Shown here: positions 1 to 9,907 of the stretch, one piece after another
Layout of the letters: the number at the start of each line of letters is the position of its first letter
How positions within the stretch are numbered: the first letter of the stretch is position 1
Assembly (NCBI GenBank): GCA_018267545.1
Contig: JAFDYG010000501.1
Coordinates: forward strand, 1 to 42,542
Direction: 5' to 3'
DNA: 42,542 bases
Source: Bacteroidota bacterium
Lineage (GTDB): Bacteria > Bacteroidota > Bacteroidia > Chitinophagales > Chitinophagaceae
The notes under the pieces: model-generated
What the model was told of the DNA's origin: nothing
Database searches by the model: none
What the model saw: the letters and a program-made list of their open reading frames with translations, nothing else
Translations under genes and position numbers: made by a program

Positions 1-381
1 AGACGCGATAAAGCCGGGACCGTGCATTCGGAACCGATACGCCAACTGGCTCACGCTCAGGTCCCAGATCTTTACAAGATTATCCCCGCCCCCGGAGATC
101 AGGAACCGAGAGTCCGCACTAAAGGAAAGACAACTGACCTTACTGGTATGCCCCTCAAAGACAAACTCCTGCAAGCCCGTCTGCAAGTCCCAGACGACGA
201 TCTTATTTTCCTCCCCGGCCGCCGCCAGATACTTACCATTGGGACTGATCAACAAAGACGTAATATTCCCATTCAAACGAGTCTGAGACACGTGGACTAG
301 GTTCTTGAGCTCATCGGGCTGGGCTGGTAACGGACCCGCAATAGCAAGAGCCAGGACTAGGACGATAAGTCGTTGTATCAT
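1..381 (-). CDS. WD40-repeat protein, exported, 3' part outside window
   Basis: Reading the minus strand from an ATG at 381 gives a signal peptide (MIQRLIVLVLALAIAGPLPAQ) followed by at least two WD40-type blades. One holds the segment SPNGKYLAAAGEENKIVVWD and the next ends in NLVKIWDLS; each has the typical GH-to-WD layout. The frame is open to the window edge, so the C-terminal part is missing. WD40 propellers are protein-interaction platforms; with a signal peptide this one probably acts in the envelope or outside the cell. Its ATG overlaps the stop of the gene upstream (ATGA, 378-381), which implies translational coupling with the secreted protein at 378-1187. The plus-strand frame at 22-300 is only a shadow of this gene. 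Confidence 0.8.
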   Translation of the reverse strand, partial: MIQRLIVLVLALAIAGPLPAQPDELKNLVHVSQTRLNGNITSLLISPNGKYLAAAGEENKIVVWDLQTGLQEFVFEGHTSKVSCLSFSADSRFLISGGGDNLVKIWDLSVSQLAYRFRMHGPGFIAS

Positions 382-1187
382 AATAAGCTTAGGCTATACA
401 TTCGGGCGCTATCATCCTTGAATAGCAAGGCAAAAGCGCTTGATGCGATCGAGAAAGTAATATGGTCAATTCTGGGATCGTCGATACCCTTGAATACAAA
501 AGCCTTGTACCCATCCCTACTCCCATATTCGACGTGCTGATAGTGTAAGACAAGATTCGAAGACGGATCCGTCTTCGAATCGATCTTGATGACCTGCGCC
601 TGCCGGTCGATGGAAACGATCGCGTCCTCCTTCCTTGTCTTCGACGTATCCACCCTGGAAGCGTCCTTCTTCGCATACGCCGTTTGAATTTCGTCAAGCT
701 TATACTCCATCCGAAGATCGGCCTTATACAACGACCTTGATTTTTTGATAAAAAAGACGAGGGGGTTGTCCGCTTTTGCCGTCGTGAGTGTGCCGTAGAT
801 TTTTTGGTCTTTTGAAAACGTTTCCAAACTGATCAATTTCGTCTCACCACCTATATAATGTAACGCTTTAAAATCATCGCTCCCAATGACTTGAAAGTCG
901 AACCCGCTCTCATCTTCCGAGGGTCTATTGGATAGACGCAGCGTCAGATTCTTCGACATCGAATCCAGATATTCCACATAAACCATATAGTTATCCAACT
1001 GTAACGTAATGACAACCAGGTCACGCGTCCGGGTCAACGTAGAAGGATCCACCTTGACATTCATGTTTTTTGCAGGGACAAACAACTGTCCTTCGCTGAT
1101 GAAATGAAAGACACGCTCTTGAGTGCGCCCCTTTACAGCCAGCTGTAAAAGAAAAGAAAGGATAAAAGCCTTCAGACATAGATTCAT
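378..1187 (-). CDS. Secreted protein of unknown function, coupled to WD40 gene
   Basis: The product has 269 residues and starts with a clear signal peptide (about residues 1-22, ending near GRTQ). The remainder is a soluble, charged, beta-rich sequence without cysteines and without a motif I recognise. The stop codon overlaps the ATG of the WD40 gene in the ATGA arrangement, so the two are almost certainly one transcript and probably work together in the periplasm or on the surface. The gene is divergent from the srf-like run; the 140-bp gap between them holds a strong inverted repeat, so shared control is possible. Function unknown. Confidence 0.75.
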   Translation of the reverse strand: MNLCLKAFILSFLLQLAVKGRTQERVFHFISEGQLFVPAKNMNVKVDPSTLTRTRDLVVITLQLDNYMVYVEYLDSMSKNLTLRLSNRPSEDESGFDFQVIGSDDFKALHYIGGETKLISLETFSKDQKIYGTLTTAKADNPLVFFIKKSRSLYKADLRMEYKLDEIQTAYAKKDASRVDTSKTRKEDAIVSIDRQAQVIKIDSKTDPSSNLVLHYQHVEYGSRDGYKAFVFKGIDDPRIDHITFSIASSAFALLFKDDSARMYSLSLL

Positions 1188-1242
1188 TTCGAACCTCGTT
1201 TACTTGTCAAGGTAAATTACGCAGCACATCCTAACGAAAATA

Positions 1243-1293
1243 CCGTGAAAACACCCAATCCATTCCACACGAAAAAAAAGGGTGTTTTCACGG
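1243..1293. promoter_or_regulatory. 14-bp perfect inverted repeat in divergent promoter region
   Basis: The arms CCGTGAAAACACCC (1243-1256) and GGGTGTTTTCACGG (1280-1293) are perfectly complementary and separated by 23 nt that include an A8 run. They sit between the minus-strand secreted gene (start 1187) and the srf-like run (start 1330). Neither strand has a T-run directly after the outer arm, so this is not a standard terminator. A repressor/activator site or a 5'-UTR structure fits better. The same core GGGTGTTTTCAC recurs at 21088 and, reversed, at 25280. On the minus strand TATTTTCG (1242-1235) resembles a Bacteroidota -7 box, which would put one arm in the promoter. Confidence 0.6.
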
Positions 1294-1329
1294 TTGCCCG
1301 TCATTGTGAATAAGGATACCTTAACGCGC

Positions 1330-4300
1330 ATGAACCTATCTCTTATTGCCAACTCGGGTATTCAATTTCACAAGTTTACTATTCGAATAGACCCCAGCCA
1401 AGAGAACATCAGAACCCTAGGGTTCTATGAATTGTTGGACCAGACTAACGATACCATCACACTGCAGTATGCCTACTTTCTGCCCGACGCGGACATCTGG
1501 GTCCCAAAAAAGATTCTAAAAGTCCACGACTACCTCGACGAGAACGATCGCCTCAAAGAAGACATTAACTATAAGGACCTCAAACGATTCCAACTAAAGG
1601 AAGACAAGGAATACTATACCGTCAACGACATCACCAGCTGCATCCAGCTCTTTACTTCGACCGATACCGAAAACAAGTGGATGCCCATTCCCTTCTTCAA
1701 ACAGAACAGCAACAAAAAGAACAACTTCGGTCCCATCGCCTGGGCCCGGATGATGATAAAGGAGCAGACGGACAAGCCCGCAACCCGACCCGACAAGTAC
1801 AATAAAGGCCGCGAATACAAGATCATTCTGGCCTTCGATACAAAGGTCGACGACAAGAGTTCCATCTACTACACGCCCCGGCAACAGGATACGAACGACG
1901 AAGACAATTTCTTCTCATTCAACGACAACGAAGACCTGAACCTGAATTTCTGCGACAACGACTACGAATGTGGATGGGTGGACCGCGCCGTGAAGAATAT
2001 CGTACAAGGCGGCAAGGACGTGGACGAGTTCCCCCGCCTCAAATACCTTGCCTATTATCTGTACCTCCTCAAGTTCCTGGGCAGGACAGGGGGATTCCCT
2101 GAAGTGAGCTTTCACTCGGACCTTGGAACGGCCATCGACGTCGACCTCGTCCTGGACATCGGAAACTCCAATACCTGCGGCATCCTGCTTGAGAGCCCCG
2201 ATTCGAAAAAGCCCTTTCACTTTAATAACGTAAAGAAACTTAAACTCAACGACCTCTCTGCACCAGACAAGGACTACGACGAGTCGTTCTCGATGTTCCT
2301 GGCCTTTGCAGAGGCGAAGTTTGGTGACATAGACTTTCCCCAACATCGCAACTTCCGATGGCCCAGCCTACTACGTCTCGGAAAAGAAGCCGGCCGCCTC
2401 ATCAACAACCATCAACTCGATATCGACAAGGGGATGGAGACCGCCAGCAGCCATTCGAGCCCAAAACGATACTTGTGGGACTCCCAAAAGACGGAAGTCC
2501 CCTGGGAGTTTACCAACTATAGCGGTAAGAACCTCCACGACGCCATCTATTGCGAAGGTATCTCCGAACAGTTTAAGGAAGACGGCGAGTACGCCTTCGA
2601 CGGCGACTTTTCATTCTCTCCCTATTATTCCCGTAAGTCATTGATGACCTTCGTCTTTATAGAGATCATCCTCCACGCAATCGCGCAGACGAATTCACAC
2701 GAGTTCCGTAGCGCACACGGCTTCCCCAACAGACCCCGCAAGCTGAGAAGGCTCACGATCACCTGCCCCACGTCCATCATCCAACGCGAACAGGTAATCC
2801 TTCGCGACTGCGCCGCCGTTGCAGTCCGCGCCCTCAACAGGTTCTTTTCGTCCTCCTTCCTCGGTAAATATGAAGAGGACGCCGAGTCGCCCGAGTTTAT
2901 GGAGATCATCCCCAAACCCAAAGACCTGTCCAAAGGTCTCGATCAACTCGACACAAAAAAGGACTGGATCTACGACGAGGCTACCTGCGGACAGCTAATG
3001 TTCCTCTATTCCGAGATCGCCGTTCGCTACCTCGGCAACGCACAGCTGTTCTTCAACCTCTTTGGCAAGAAACGCGACGACGTCACCAACCGAGATAAAA
3101 AGTCACTGACCATCGGCTCCATCGATATCGGCGGTGGAACGACCGACCTGATGATCTGTGCCTACCAGTATACCGAAGAACAGAAGACCGCCGTACTAAA
3201 ACCACACCCCCTGTTCTGGGAAAGCTTCAATCTCGCCGGCGACGACTTCCTCAAGGAGGTGGTCCAACAGGTAATCCTCGAAGGCGACCTCGACCCCGAG
3301 ACACCCGCATTCCAGGGTTGCACCGGCGTGATCGCCAACGAGGCGCGTAAGAAAGGCGTTACGGGCGTCACCGAAAAGATGCAGCACCTCTTTGGTACCG
3401 ACAGCATGAGCCAGGGACATATGGCGCGGATATACCGGAAGAATTTCATCGTCCAGGTCGCCATCCCCATTGCCCTCCGTTATTTACAACACACGATTGG
3501 CGACGAGGCCGACAAGGAAATAGGGTACGACGAGCTATTTACCGACTCCAAACCCAACCCCGGCCTCATCAATTGGTTCAATACCCAATTCAGCCCCCTG
3601 AAGTTTCAGGACATCCGCTGGAAGCTGTCCAAAAGCAAGATTTCCTATATCGTAGAGACGACCTTCGACGCCCTGCTAAAACAGCTGTCCGCCATCCTGG
3701 CCGCCTATGGCTGTGACTTCATCCTGCTAGCGGGCAAGCCAACCACGATCCCAAAGATCCGCGAGATGCTCATCAAGTATTACCCGGTCTCCCCCGAAAG
3801 GATCATCACCCTGACCAATTACCGCTCCGGCAGGTGGTACCCCTTCGTAGACGAGATCGGCTATATCTCCGACCCCAAGACGATCGTGTCCGTTGGCGCC
3901 CTCGTGTCACTGATGGGCGACAAGTTCAAAAAGCTGGAGAATTTCAAGCTGGACACTTCGCTCCTCCGGAAGGAACTGGTCTCAACCGCCGATTATATTG
4001 GCAACATCGACAAGCATACCCAGCAACTCGAAGAGATCTACCTGGACGGCGAGAACAATATCCACGAGTTACATATTTATTCCCTACCGATACGAATGGG
4101 GTACAAACAGTTACCCAACCAGTCTTACCGCGGTAAACCCATCTATAAGATCCAATTCAACGACGCCGAGATAAAGAAGAAGGTCATGGAACAAGACCCC
4201 TTCCTCGCAGATGTCAACGCCATTGCCCGTGCCGTCGAAAGCTACAAGACCATGCTAAAGTCCAACATGCCCTTCCACGTCCAAATCCAACGAACGCCAT

Positions 4301-4452
4301 CCCAAAGCAAGGAGAATGTTTCCATCGTCAGGGTGCTCGACGCCAATAAGTCTGAGCGGTCGAGGCATCTCCTATCCCTAAATATCATGACCCTCCCCGA
4401 CGAGTACGGCTACTGGCTCGACACGGGTGAGTTCGTACTGAATATCAAATAA
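1330..4452 (+). CDS. srfB: SrfB-like Hsp70/actin-fold ATPase
   Basis: The 1040-residue protein begins MNLSLIANSGIQFHKF, close to what I remember of the N-terminus of SrfB-family (PF07520) proteins. The actin/Hsp70 nucleotide-binding signatures are present in order: phosphate-1 LDIGNSNTCG near residue 276, phosphate-2 SIDIGGGTTDLM near 599, and an adenosine-type LLAGKP near 801. Length is close to known SrfB proteins (about 1000). No signal peptide or membrane helix is seen, so it should act in the cytoplasm as an ATP-dependent remodeller or scaffold. An in-frame GTG at 1282 would add 16 residues but lies inside the inverted-repeat arm, so I prefer the ATG at 1330. It is first in the run, 15 nt before the SrfC-like gene. 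The biochemical role of SrfB is not well established. Confidence 0.8.
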   Translation: MNLSLIANSGIQFHKFTIRIDPSQENIRTLGFYELLDQTNDTITLQYAYFLPDADIWVPKKILKVHDYLDENDRLKEDINYKDLKRFQLKEDKEYYTVNDITSCIQLFTSTDTENKWMPIPFFKQNSNKKNNFGPIAWARMMIKEQTDKPATRPDKYNKGREYKIILAFDTKVDDKSSIYYTPRQQDTNDEDNFFSFNDNEDLNLNFCDNDYECGWVDRAVKNIVQGGKDVDEFPRLKYLAYYLYLLKFLGRTGGFPEVSFHSDLGTAIDVDLVLDIGNSNTCGILLESPDSKKPFHFNNVKKLKLNDLSAPDKDYDESFSMFLAFAEAKFGDIDFPQHRNFRWPSLLRLGKEAGRLINNHQLDIDKGMETASSHSSPKRYLWDSQKTEVPWEFTNYSGKNLHDAIYCEGISEQFKEDGEYAFDGDFSFSPYYSRKSLMTFVFIEIILHAIAQTNSHEFRSAHGFPNRPRKLRRLTITCPTSIIQREQVILRDCAAVAVRALNRFFSSSFLGKYEEDAESPEFMEIIPKPKDLSKGLDQLDTKKDWIYDEATCGQLMFLYSEIAVRYLGNAQLFFNLFGKKRDDVTNRDKKSLTIGSIDIGGGTTDLMICAYQYTEEQKTAVLKPHPLFWESFNLAGDDFLKEVVQQVILEGDLDPETPAFQGCTGVIANEARKKGVTGVTEKMQHLFGTDSMSQGHMARIYRKNFIVQVAIPIALRYLQHTIGDEADKEIGYDELFTDSKPNPGLINWFNTQFSPLKFQDIRWKLSKSKISYIVETTFDALLKQLSAILAAYGCDFILLAGKPTTIPKIREMLIKYYPVSPERIITLTNYRSGRWYPFVDEIGYISDPKTIVSVGALVSLMGDKFKKLENFKLDTSLLRKELVSTADYIGNIDKHTQQLEEIYLDGENNIHELHIYSLPIRMGYKQLPNQSYRGKPIYKIQFNDAEIKKKVMEQDPFLADVNAIARAVESYKTMLKSNMPFHVQIQRTPSQSKENVSIVRVLDANKSERSRHLLSLNIMTLPDEYGYWLDTGEFVLNIK

Positions 4453-4467
4453 ACTTTTTAATCATCT

Positions 4468-7332
4468 ATGGGTAACATAGCGACAGAGATATTAGAAGAT
4501 ATTTCGGGCAGGACCGGTAACCTTGTCAACGAAATAAACGAAGGCGTCAAGTGGGTAGAGAGTTATCTGCAGGAAGACCACGCCGACTCCACCGCGTACG
4601 AACTAAAAAAGTACCGCCGGTACCTCCGCAATATCCAACGGATCATCACCAAAAAGACCGTGATTTCTTTGTTTGGGAAAAGCCAGGTCGGAAAGTCCTA
4701 CCTCGTCGACGGTATCCTTTCCACGACCAAACAAAAAGAGCTAAAGATCCCCGATCCGGTAAAAGGTTCCGACCACTATTTTATCGGTGAACTCAACCCA
4801 CCCGGCGGCAAGGAGTCGACCGGCGTCGTATCCCGATTCTCCATCGAGCGCCACTCCCACTACAACTCGATGCCCATAGAGATCAAACTCCTCTCCCCCA
4901 AGGATATCATCCTCATCCTCTGCGATACCTATTATTCGGACATCAAATACTATAAGGACCCTCTCGAAACAACTCAGATCAAAGACTTTCTGGCGGACCT
5001 ACCGCAAAAGTCCTCGGGCGCAAGACAATACTTCCTCACCGAAGACGACGTGTATGACATCAAGGACTACCTGGAGAAGTATTTCGCCGATAAACCCGTC
5101 ATCCGCAACTTCGAAGACGCCGGGTTCTGGAAGAACGTCTCCAAACTAGTCGACCAGTTCGCCCCCGACCGCTGGGTCTCGGTTTTCGATCTGCTCTGGG
5201 GCGGCAACGAGCGCATCTCCAAACTCTTCACCCTGCTCATCAACGAGCTACAACTACTGGAATTTAGCAATACCGTCCACACCCCCTTCGACGCGCTGCT
5301 GATCAAAGAAGGCAGCATCCTGGACGTCCAGCGGATCTTTGAGCTGGAATCGGACCCCTTCAAACCCATCTCCGTCCGCAAAGCCAATGGCAGGGAACAG
5401 GCGATCAGACGCAGCACACTAGCAGCCCTGACCTATGAAGTCACCATCCCCGTAAAGGAAGAGCTGGCAGAGGAGAAGAAATTCCTAAAAGACGTAGATA
5501 TTCTCGACTTCCCCGGCGCCCGCGGCCGCGAAATGTATCACGAAGGCGATATCCCCTCCCTAAAGACCGAAGATTTCTACAACTTCTACCGGAGGGGTAA
5601 AGTGGCCTATCTCTTTAACCGCTACACCGAGAACTACGAGATAAGCAGCCTGCTATTCTGTATCGACAACGAACAGCTAGAGGTGAAGAACATCCCAGTC
5701 CTTCTCAACAATTGGATCAATTATTATATTGGAGAAAACCCCGAAGAAAGGGCCAGGACGCTCCAGCCCAACATGAACGGAGGCCCGCTGCTGATCGTCT
5801 TTACAAAGGCCAACCTGATGCTGCAGTACAAGCCCGTAGACGCAGACAAACAGTTTGACTACAAATGGGAGACCCGCTTCAAGTCCATCTTTATCAACGA
5901 ATATTGCCAGGTCAACGACTGGCCCTATAATTGGATCAAGACCGACAACCGGGTGGAGAAATTCAAGAATCTATTCCTGCTGAGATCTTTCAACTACCCC
6001 GAGTACATCTACGAAGGCTTCAAGGAAGGTCAGCGCGAGATCGGCATCGCCCCAGGTCGCCAGGAATACATGAACGACCTCCACAAGTCCTTTGTCAACT
6101 ACCCCTTTAATAAGGACCATTTCTACAACCCCGAGGAGTCCTGGTCCGAATTTACCGGCCTCAATAAGGACGGCAGCGAATACATCATCCGAAACCTGAC
6201 CCCGATCGCCAACAATACGATCAGGTCGTTCCGGTACGTCAATCTCCTGGATAAGTTCAAACAAAACGCGATAAAGGCACTTGGCAAGTATTATCACAAC
6301 GACCAAGCCGACGGTCAGATCAGACGAGCCTCCCGCGAAGGCGCCGAGATCCACGCGGTGATGAACATCATCTTTGGAAAGGACGCCTATCACTTCGGTA
6401 GTTTTATCGAACACCTGACGATCGCCGAGACCGAGATCTTCGACTATTATCACCGGGAGCTCAAGGATATCGCGCTGGTCAAGGCTCCAGCGGCCAAACA
6501 ATACCAACTCATCCGCGAAGGCAGTCCCCGTATGCGGAGCGACAAGACCTACGCGGAAAACCTCGAGATCCTCCGCCAGGACTACCACCGCGACACTACG
6601 CAAGAAGCCGAAGAGTTCTTTACGAATATGGGCATCGACCTCATGGAATTGTTCTACGGCGGACTGTATAACCTCAAAAATAACTCCGAAGTCCTGGCCG
6701 AAGGCGCCCGGGACCACTGGTTCAATACCCGTCTGACCCTGGAGAACTTCCAGGAGTTTATCGACCTGGGATTTGAAAAGTCCCTGCTCCTCAAGTTACT
6801 GGATAACCTAAAGGCCAATTTCAACAAGCTCAACCTAGTCAAGATCATCGCCAGCAGCATCCGCGCGCACGTCGACACCCTAAAGCGGGTGGACCTGACC
6901 GAAGATATGATCGCCCACATCACCACCAGCATCATCAACGAGTTTGTAACCTCGGTAGGTTGGTCCTTCTTCTCCGACTCGGACAAGAAGAAGATCGCCG
7001 AAACCAATGCCGCCAACGATCTCCACCTGATCATCCCCGAAGAAGTAGACAGCTTCCATTCCCTGTCCCGAACCGTAGAAGAAGGTGGCGACCAATCCGT
7101 GGAGAAATTGATCGACTTTATGGACCACTTGAGCGAGAACCTCAACCGGATCCCGCTCGACATCGACACCATCAAAAACATTCCGATGATACGGCACTAT
7201 CGCAGGTGGCGCGAGCTGATGAAGATTTCTTTTATCGCCAATTGCGATATCCCGACCTATAACGTGGAAGCCAACCGCCTGCTCGGAGGTCTCCTCGAAA
7301 AGATGAAATTATACGAATTCAACCTGGCTTAA
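4468..7332 (+). CDS. srfC: SrfC-like large GTPase (dynamin-type)
   Basis: This 954-residue protein has a P-loop GKSQVGKS at residues 70-77, a G3-like ILDFPGARGRE around 347-354 and a G4-like VFTKAN at 444-449 (TKxN rather than TKxD). The rest, roughly 560-954, is long and alpha-helical. This matches the putative SrfC effector family (PF10139), whose GTPase domain resembles dynamin-like or septin-like enzymes that act at membranes. No signal peptide or membrane helix is seen. About 250 residues separate the P-loop from the G3 motif, an unusually large insertion. It sits 15 nt after srfB and 13 nt before the SrfA-like gene, so the order is B-C-A. Assignment rests on motifs and synteny. Confidence 0.77.
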   Translation: MGNIATEILEDISGRTGNLVNEINEGVKWVESYLQEDHADSTAYELKKYRRYLRNIQRIITKKTVISLFGKSQVGKSYLVDGILSTTKQKELKIPDPVKGSDHYFIGELNPPGGKESTGVVSRFSIERHSHYNSMPIEIKLLSPKDIILILCDTYYSDIKYYKDPLETTQIKDFLADLPQKSSGARQYFLTEDDVYDIKDYLEKYFADKPVIRNFEDAGFWKNVSKLVDQFAPDRWVSVFDLLWGGNERISKLFTLLINELQLLEFSNTVHTPFDALLIKEGSILDVQRIFELESDPFKPISVRKANGREQAIRRSTLAALTYEVTIPVKEELAEEKKFLKDVDILDFPGARGREMYHEGDIPSLKTEDFYNFYRRGKVAYLFNRYTENYEISSLLFCIDNEQLEVKNIPVLLNNWINYYIGENPEERARTLQPNMNGGPLLIVFTKANLMLQYKPVDADKQFDYKWETRFKSIFINEYCQVNDWPYNWIKTDNRVEKFKNLFLLRSFNYPEYIYEGFKEGQREIGIAPGRQEYMNDLHKSFVNYPFNKDHFYNPEESWSEFTGLNKDGSEYIIRNLTPIANNTIRSFRYVNLLDKFKQNAIKALGKYYHNDQADGQIRRASREGAEIHAVMNIIFGKDAYHFGSFIEHLTIAETEIFDYYHRELKDIALVKAPAAKQYQLIREGSPRMRSDKTYAENLEILRQDYHRDTTQEAEEFFTNMGIDLMELFYGGLYNLKNNSEVLAEGARDHWFNTRLTLENFQEFIDLGFEKSLLLKLLDNLKANFNKLNLVKIIASSIRAHVDTLKRVDLTEDMIAHITTSIINEFVTSVGWSFFSDSDKKKIAETNAANDLHLIIPEEVDSFHSLSRTVEEGGDQSVEKLIDFMDHLSENLNRIPLDIDTIKNIPMIRHYRRWRELMKISFIANCDIPTYNVEANRLLGGLLEKMKLYEFNLA

Positions 7333-7345
7333 AACGATACAGCGT

Positions 7346-9883
7346 TTGGACAACACGATCATATATTCGGCTAAGATCCAAAACTACACCCCCATCGTCT
7401 GGAAGGGCCAGCCCGTATATAGACACTATACCAAGCTCAGGAATCACCTCAAACAACACCTGGGACCCGAGTTCGCTTCCTTCTTCGCCGAGCCGCACAT
7501 CTCGGACACAGATACGGCGAAGTCCCCCGGCGCTTCCTGGAGTTCGGATGCGCTAAGCAATAAGCCGGTTCCCTATAACGAGCTACCCAGGGAGCAACAA
7601 GACCGGGCCAACCGGATCATACAAGAACGCCTCCACACACTCCGCGAGCATTCGCAGCGATTGCTGGAGTCGGAGAACGCCGAGGATAATGCATGGGGGC
7701 AGCTGATTACGCGGTCGCTCGAACTGCCCGACGACTCGCACATCTTAGTGGATGGGGATAATATCGTCCTCGTCGGCTGGGGTTTCCAACTAGCCAAAGA
7801 GAAGCAAGGAGGGTACAATTTTAAAAAGCACTTTCCGTGGAAGCCACCCGTGCAGGAGGCGCAAGCGCCAGCTGCGCCAGAACCACCCGTGCCACCAACT
7901 CCTCTCCCCCCGCCCACCCAACTGGTAGAGCCACCAACTCCACCCACCCCATCCGTACCACCACCACCAGTCCGGCCCCAAAACCATCCGCCCGCCCCAC
8001 CAAGCCCACCTCCCCCACCCCGTATCACACCCACCGTGGAGAAACGTCCCTGGTGGCGCAGATGGTGGTGGATACTTCTATTACTATTATTACTCCTACT
8101 CCTCCTGCTCTTCCTCCGTCAGTGCAAAACCGAAACGCACATCCTCCCCGCCCAGCCGGGAAGAATCATCCCGATCGACACGGCCAAAATCATCCAGGAC
8201 CCAGATACCGTCCGCTCCATCGTTTCCGACCGCCTAAACGTCGCCCTCGTCGGCCAAAACACCGACATCAACGCATTCGCCCAGGCATTCAAACAAGCCT
8301 ACCCCAGCGCCGACTACCAGATCATCTATTATGATACCATCACCAAACGGCTCCAGCTCCAGGTCCCCGTTGCAGAACGCGAGAAGCTAAAAACAGAGTT
8401 GCCATCGAAAATCCCCGCCTTCGAAATGCTCATCTGGGACGAAAGCATCTTCCACCATAGCTATGTCCCAAACGACCCCGGCTTTAAAGACCTCAACGAG
8501 TCCTGGTACCACCAGGAAGTAAAAGCAATCCAAGCCTGGGATAAAACCCGCGGCAACCCCGACCTCGTCGTGGCCATCGTCGACGACGGCTTCGACCTCA
8601 GCCACCCCGAGTTTCAAGGCAAAGTGGTCCGCCCCTGGAACGTCCCCGCCTATTCCTCCCAGGTAAACACCGCGCACAACGCCTTTCACGGCACACACGT
8701 AGCCGGTATCGCACTGGCACTCGCCGACAACGGCATCGGCGTCGCCGGCATCGCCCCCAACTGCAAGTTCATGCCAGTCCAGGTAAGCGACCGCAACGGC
8801 GTGATGAGCAGCACATCCATCATCGACGGACTATTATACGCCATCAACCACGGCGCCAACGTGATCAATATGTCACTCGGCATGTCCTCCCCTCCCGGCA
8901 TCAGCACCATGCCCATCAGCAGACAGGCCGACATCGTCGCACACGCCTTTAAAAGCGAAGAGAAATTCTGGGACCAACTCTTCCAGGCCGCCTATAAAAA
9001 AAACATCATTACCGTCGTGGCAGCAGGTAACGACAACGTCATGATCGGACTCGACCCAATGCAAAGAAGCCGCTACGCCATCAAAGTCTCCGCCGTAGAC
9101 CCCAGAGAAACAAAAGCCTCCTTTAGCAACTATGGCGCCTACTCCACGATCAGCGCCCCCGGCGTACAAATCTATAGCAGCGTACCCGGTAACCAGTTCA
9201 AATACCTGAACGGCACCAGCATGGCCTCCCCCATCGTCGCCGGCGGCATCGCCCTGATCAAAAGCGCCAATCCCGCACTAAACTACGACCAGATAGTAGA
9301 CCTCATACAGTCCACCGGCATCCCGGTGAACAGCGGCACCCAGCACCTCGGCCCCATCATCCAACTGGACCGCGCCGTTGGCGTAGCCAATACCAACCGT
9401 CAAAAGATGCCCCGAGCCGGCTGCCCCAACAATCAGCGGCAGATAGACAGCCTGTTACAAGAGATCGAAAAACTCAAACGCGAGTGTCCCGACAGCACGA
9501 CCAAAGATACCCTGCACATCCCTCCGCATGCCAAAGACTATACGTTTGCGGTAGGCCGCTGGAAGAGCTCCAGCTATATATATAGTACGATCGACGGCAA
9601 GCAAGTCGCCCTTTACTTCGACTTCTTCGCCAACGGCACCGGTAAGATCACCCTGATCAAACCGGACAATACTGAGTGCGGAGCCCCACTTTCGCTCGCC
9701 CTCAAACCCGACCAATTCCTGGTCGACCAGACAACATCAGCAGCCTGCTCACCTCCCCCGGAAAAATACTATCCCTACCGCTTCGCCTGCAGCCCCGACT
9801 CCACCGGCTGCGCCGAATGCGTAGCCCAGGGCAAGCAGACAGGCGGGAATCGATTCAAGTTCAAGCTGATAAAAATTCAATAA
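7346..9883 (+). CDS. SrfA-like membrane protein with built-in subtilisin (S8) protease
   Basis: The start is TTG at 7346; no ATG or GTG lies in frame nearer the previous stop and the next in-frame Met is far inside. Order of parts in 845 residues: cytoplasmic domain 1-165 with DSHILVDGDNIVLVGWGF (cf. a SrfA N-terminal motif I recall); Pro-rich linker 167-230; a Leu-rich membrane helix about 241-257 preceded by KRPWWRR, so N-in/C-out; a pro-region-like segment 285-370; S8 domain about 395-660 with D413 (IVDDG), H448 (HGTHVAG), oxyanion N562 (AAGNDN) and S625 (GTSMASP); a coiled coil near 690; and a cysteine-containing beta domain 715-845 (VGRWKSSS..., end FKFKLIKI) like the SrfA C-terminal domain as I remember it. 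The catalytic set is complete, so an active periplasmic protease is likely. The SrfA link is from memory; the S8 call is firm. Confidence 0.82.
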   Translation: MDNTIIYSAKIQNYTPIVWKGQPVYRHYTKLRNHLKQHLGPEFASFFAEPHISDTDTAKSPGASWSSDALSNKPVPYNELPREQQDRANRIIQERLHTLREHSQRLLESENAEDNAWGQLITRSLELPDDSHILVDGDNIVLVGWGFQLAKEKQGGYNFKKHFPWKPPVQEAQAPAAPEPPVPPTPLPPPTQLVEPPTPPTPSVPPPPVRPQNHPPAPPSPPPPPRITPTVEKRPWWRRWWWILLLLLLLLLLLLFLRQCKTETHILPAQPGRIIPIDTAKIIQDPDTVRSIVSDRLNVALVGQNTDINAFAQAFKQAYPSADYQIIYYDTITKRLQLQVPVAEREKLKTELPSKIPAFEMLIWDESIFHHSYVPNDPGFKDLNESWYHQEVKAIQAWDKTRGNPDLVVAIVDDGFDLSHPEFQGKVVRPWNVPAYSSQVNTAHNAFHGTHVAGIALALADNGIGVAGIAPNCKFMPVQVSDRNGVMSSTSIIDGLLYAINHGANVINMSLGMSSPPGISTMPISRQADIVAHAFKSEEKFWDQLFQAAYKKNIITVVAAGNDNVMIGLDPMQRSRYAIKVSAVDPRETKASFSNYGAYSTISAPGVQIYSSVPGNQFKYLNGTSMASPIVAGGIALIKSANPALNYDQIVDLIQSTGIPVNSGTQHLGPIIQLDRAVGVANTNRQKMPRAGCPNNQRQIDSLLQEIEKLKRECPDSTTKDTLHIPPHAKDYTFAVGRWKSSSYIYSTIDGKQVALYFDFFANGTGKITLIKPDNTECGAPLSLALKPDQFLVDQTTSAACSPPPEKYYPYRFACSPDSTGCAECVAQGKQTGGNRFKFKLIKIQ

Positions 9884-9907
9884 CAAACAACAACTAAAAA
9901 CTAACAT

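Noticed and set aside
1282-1329. GTG at 1282 as the start of the SrfB-like gene.
   Set aside because: It lies inside the right arm of the inverted repeat. The ATG at 1330 fits the family N-terminus better. Not excluded.
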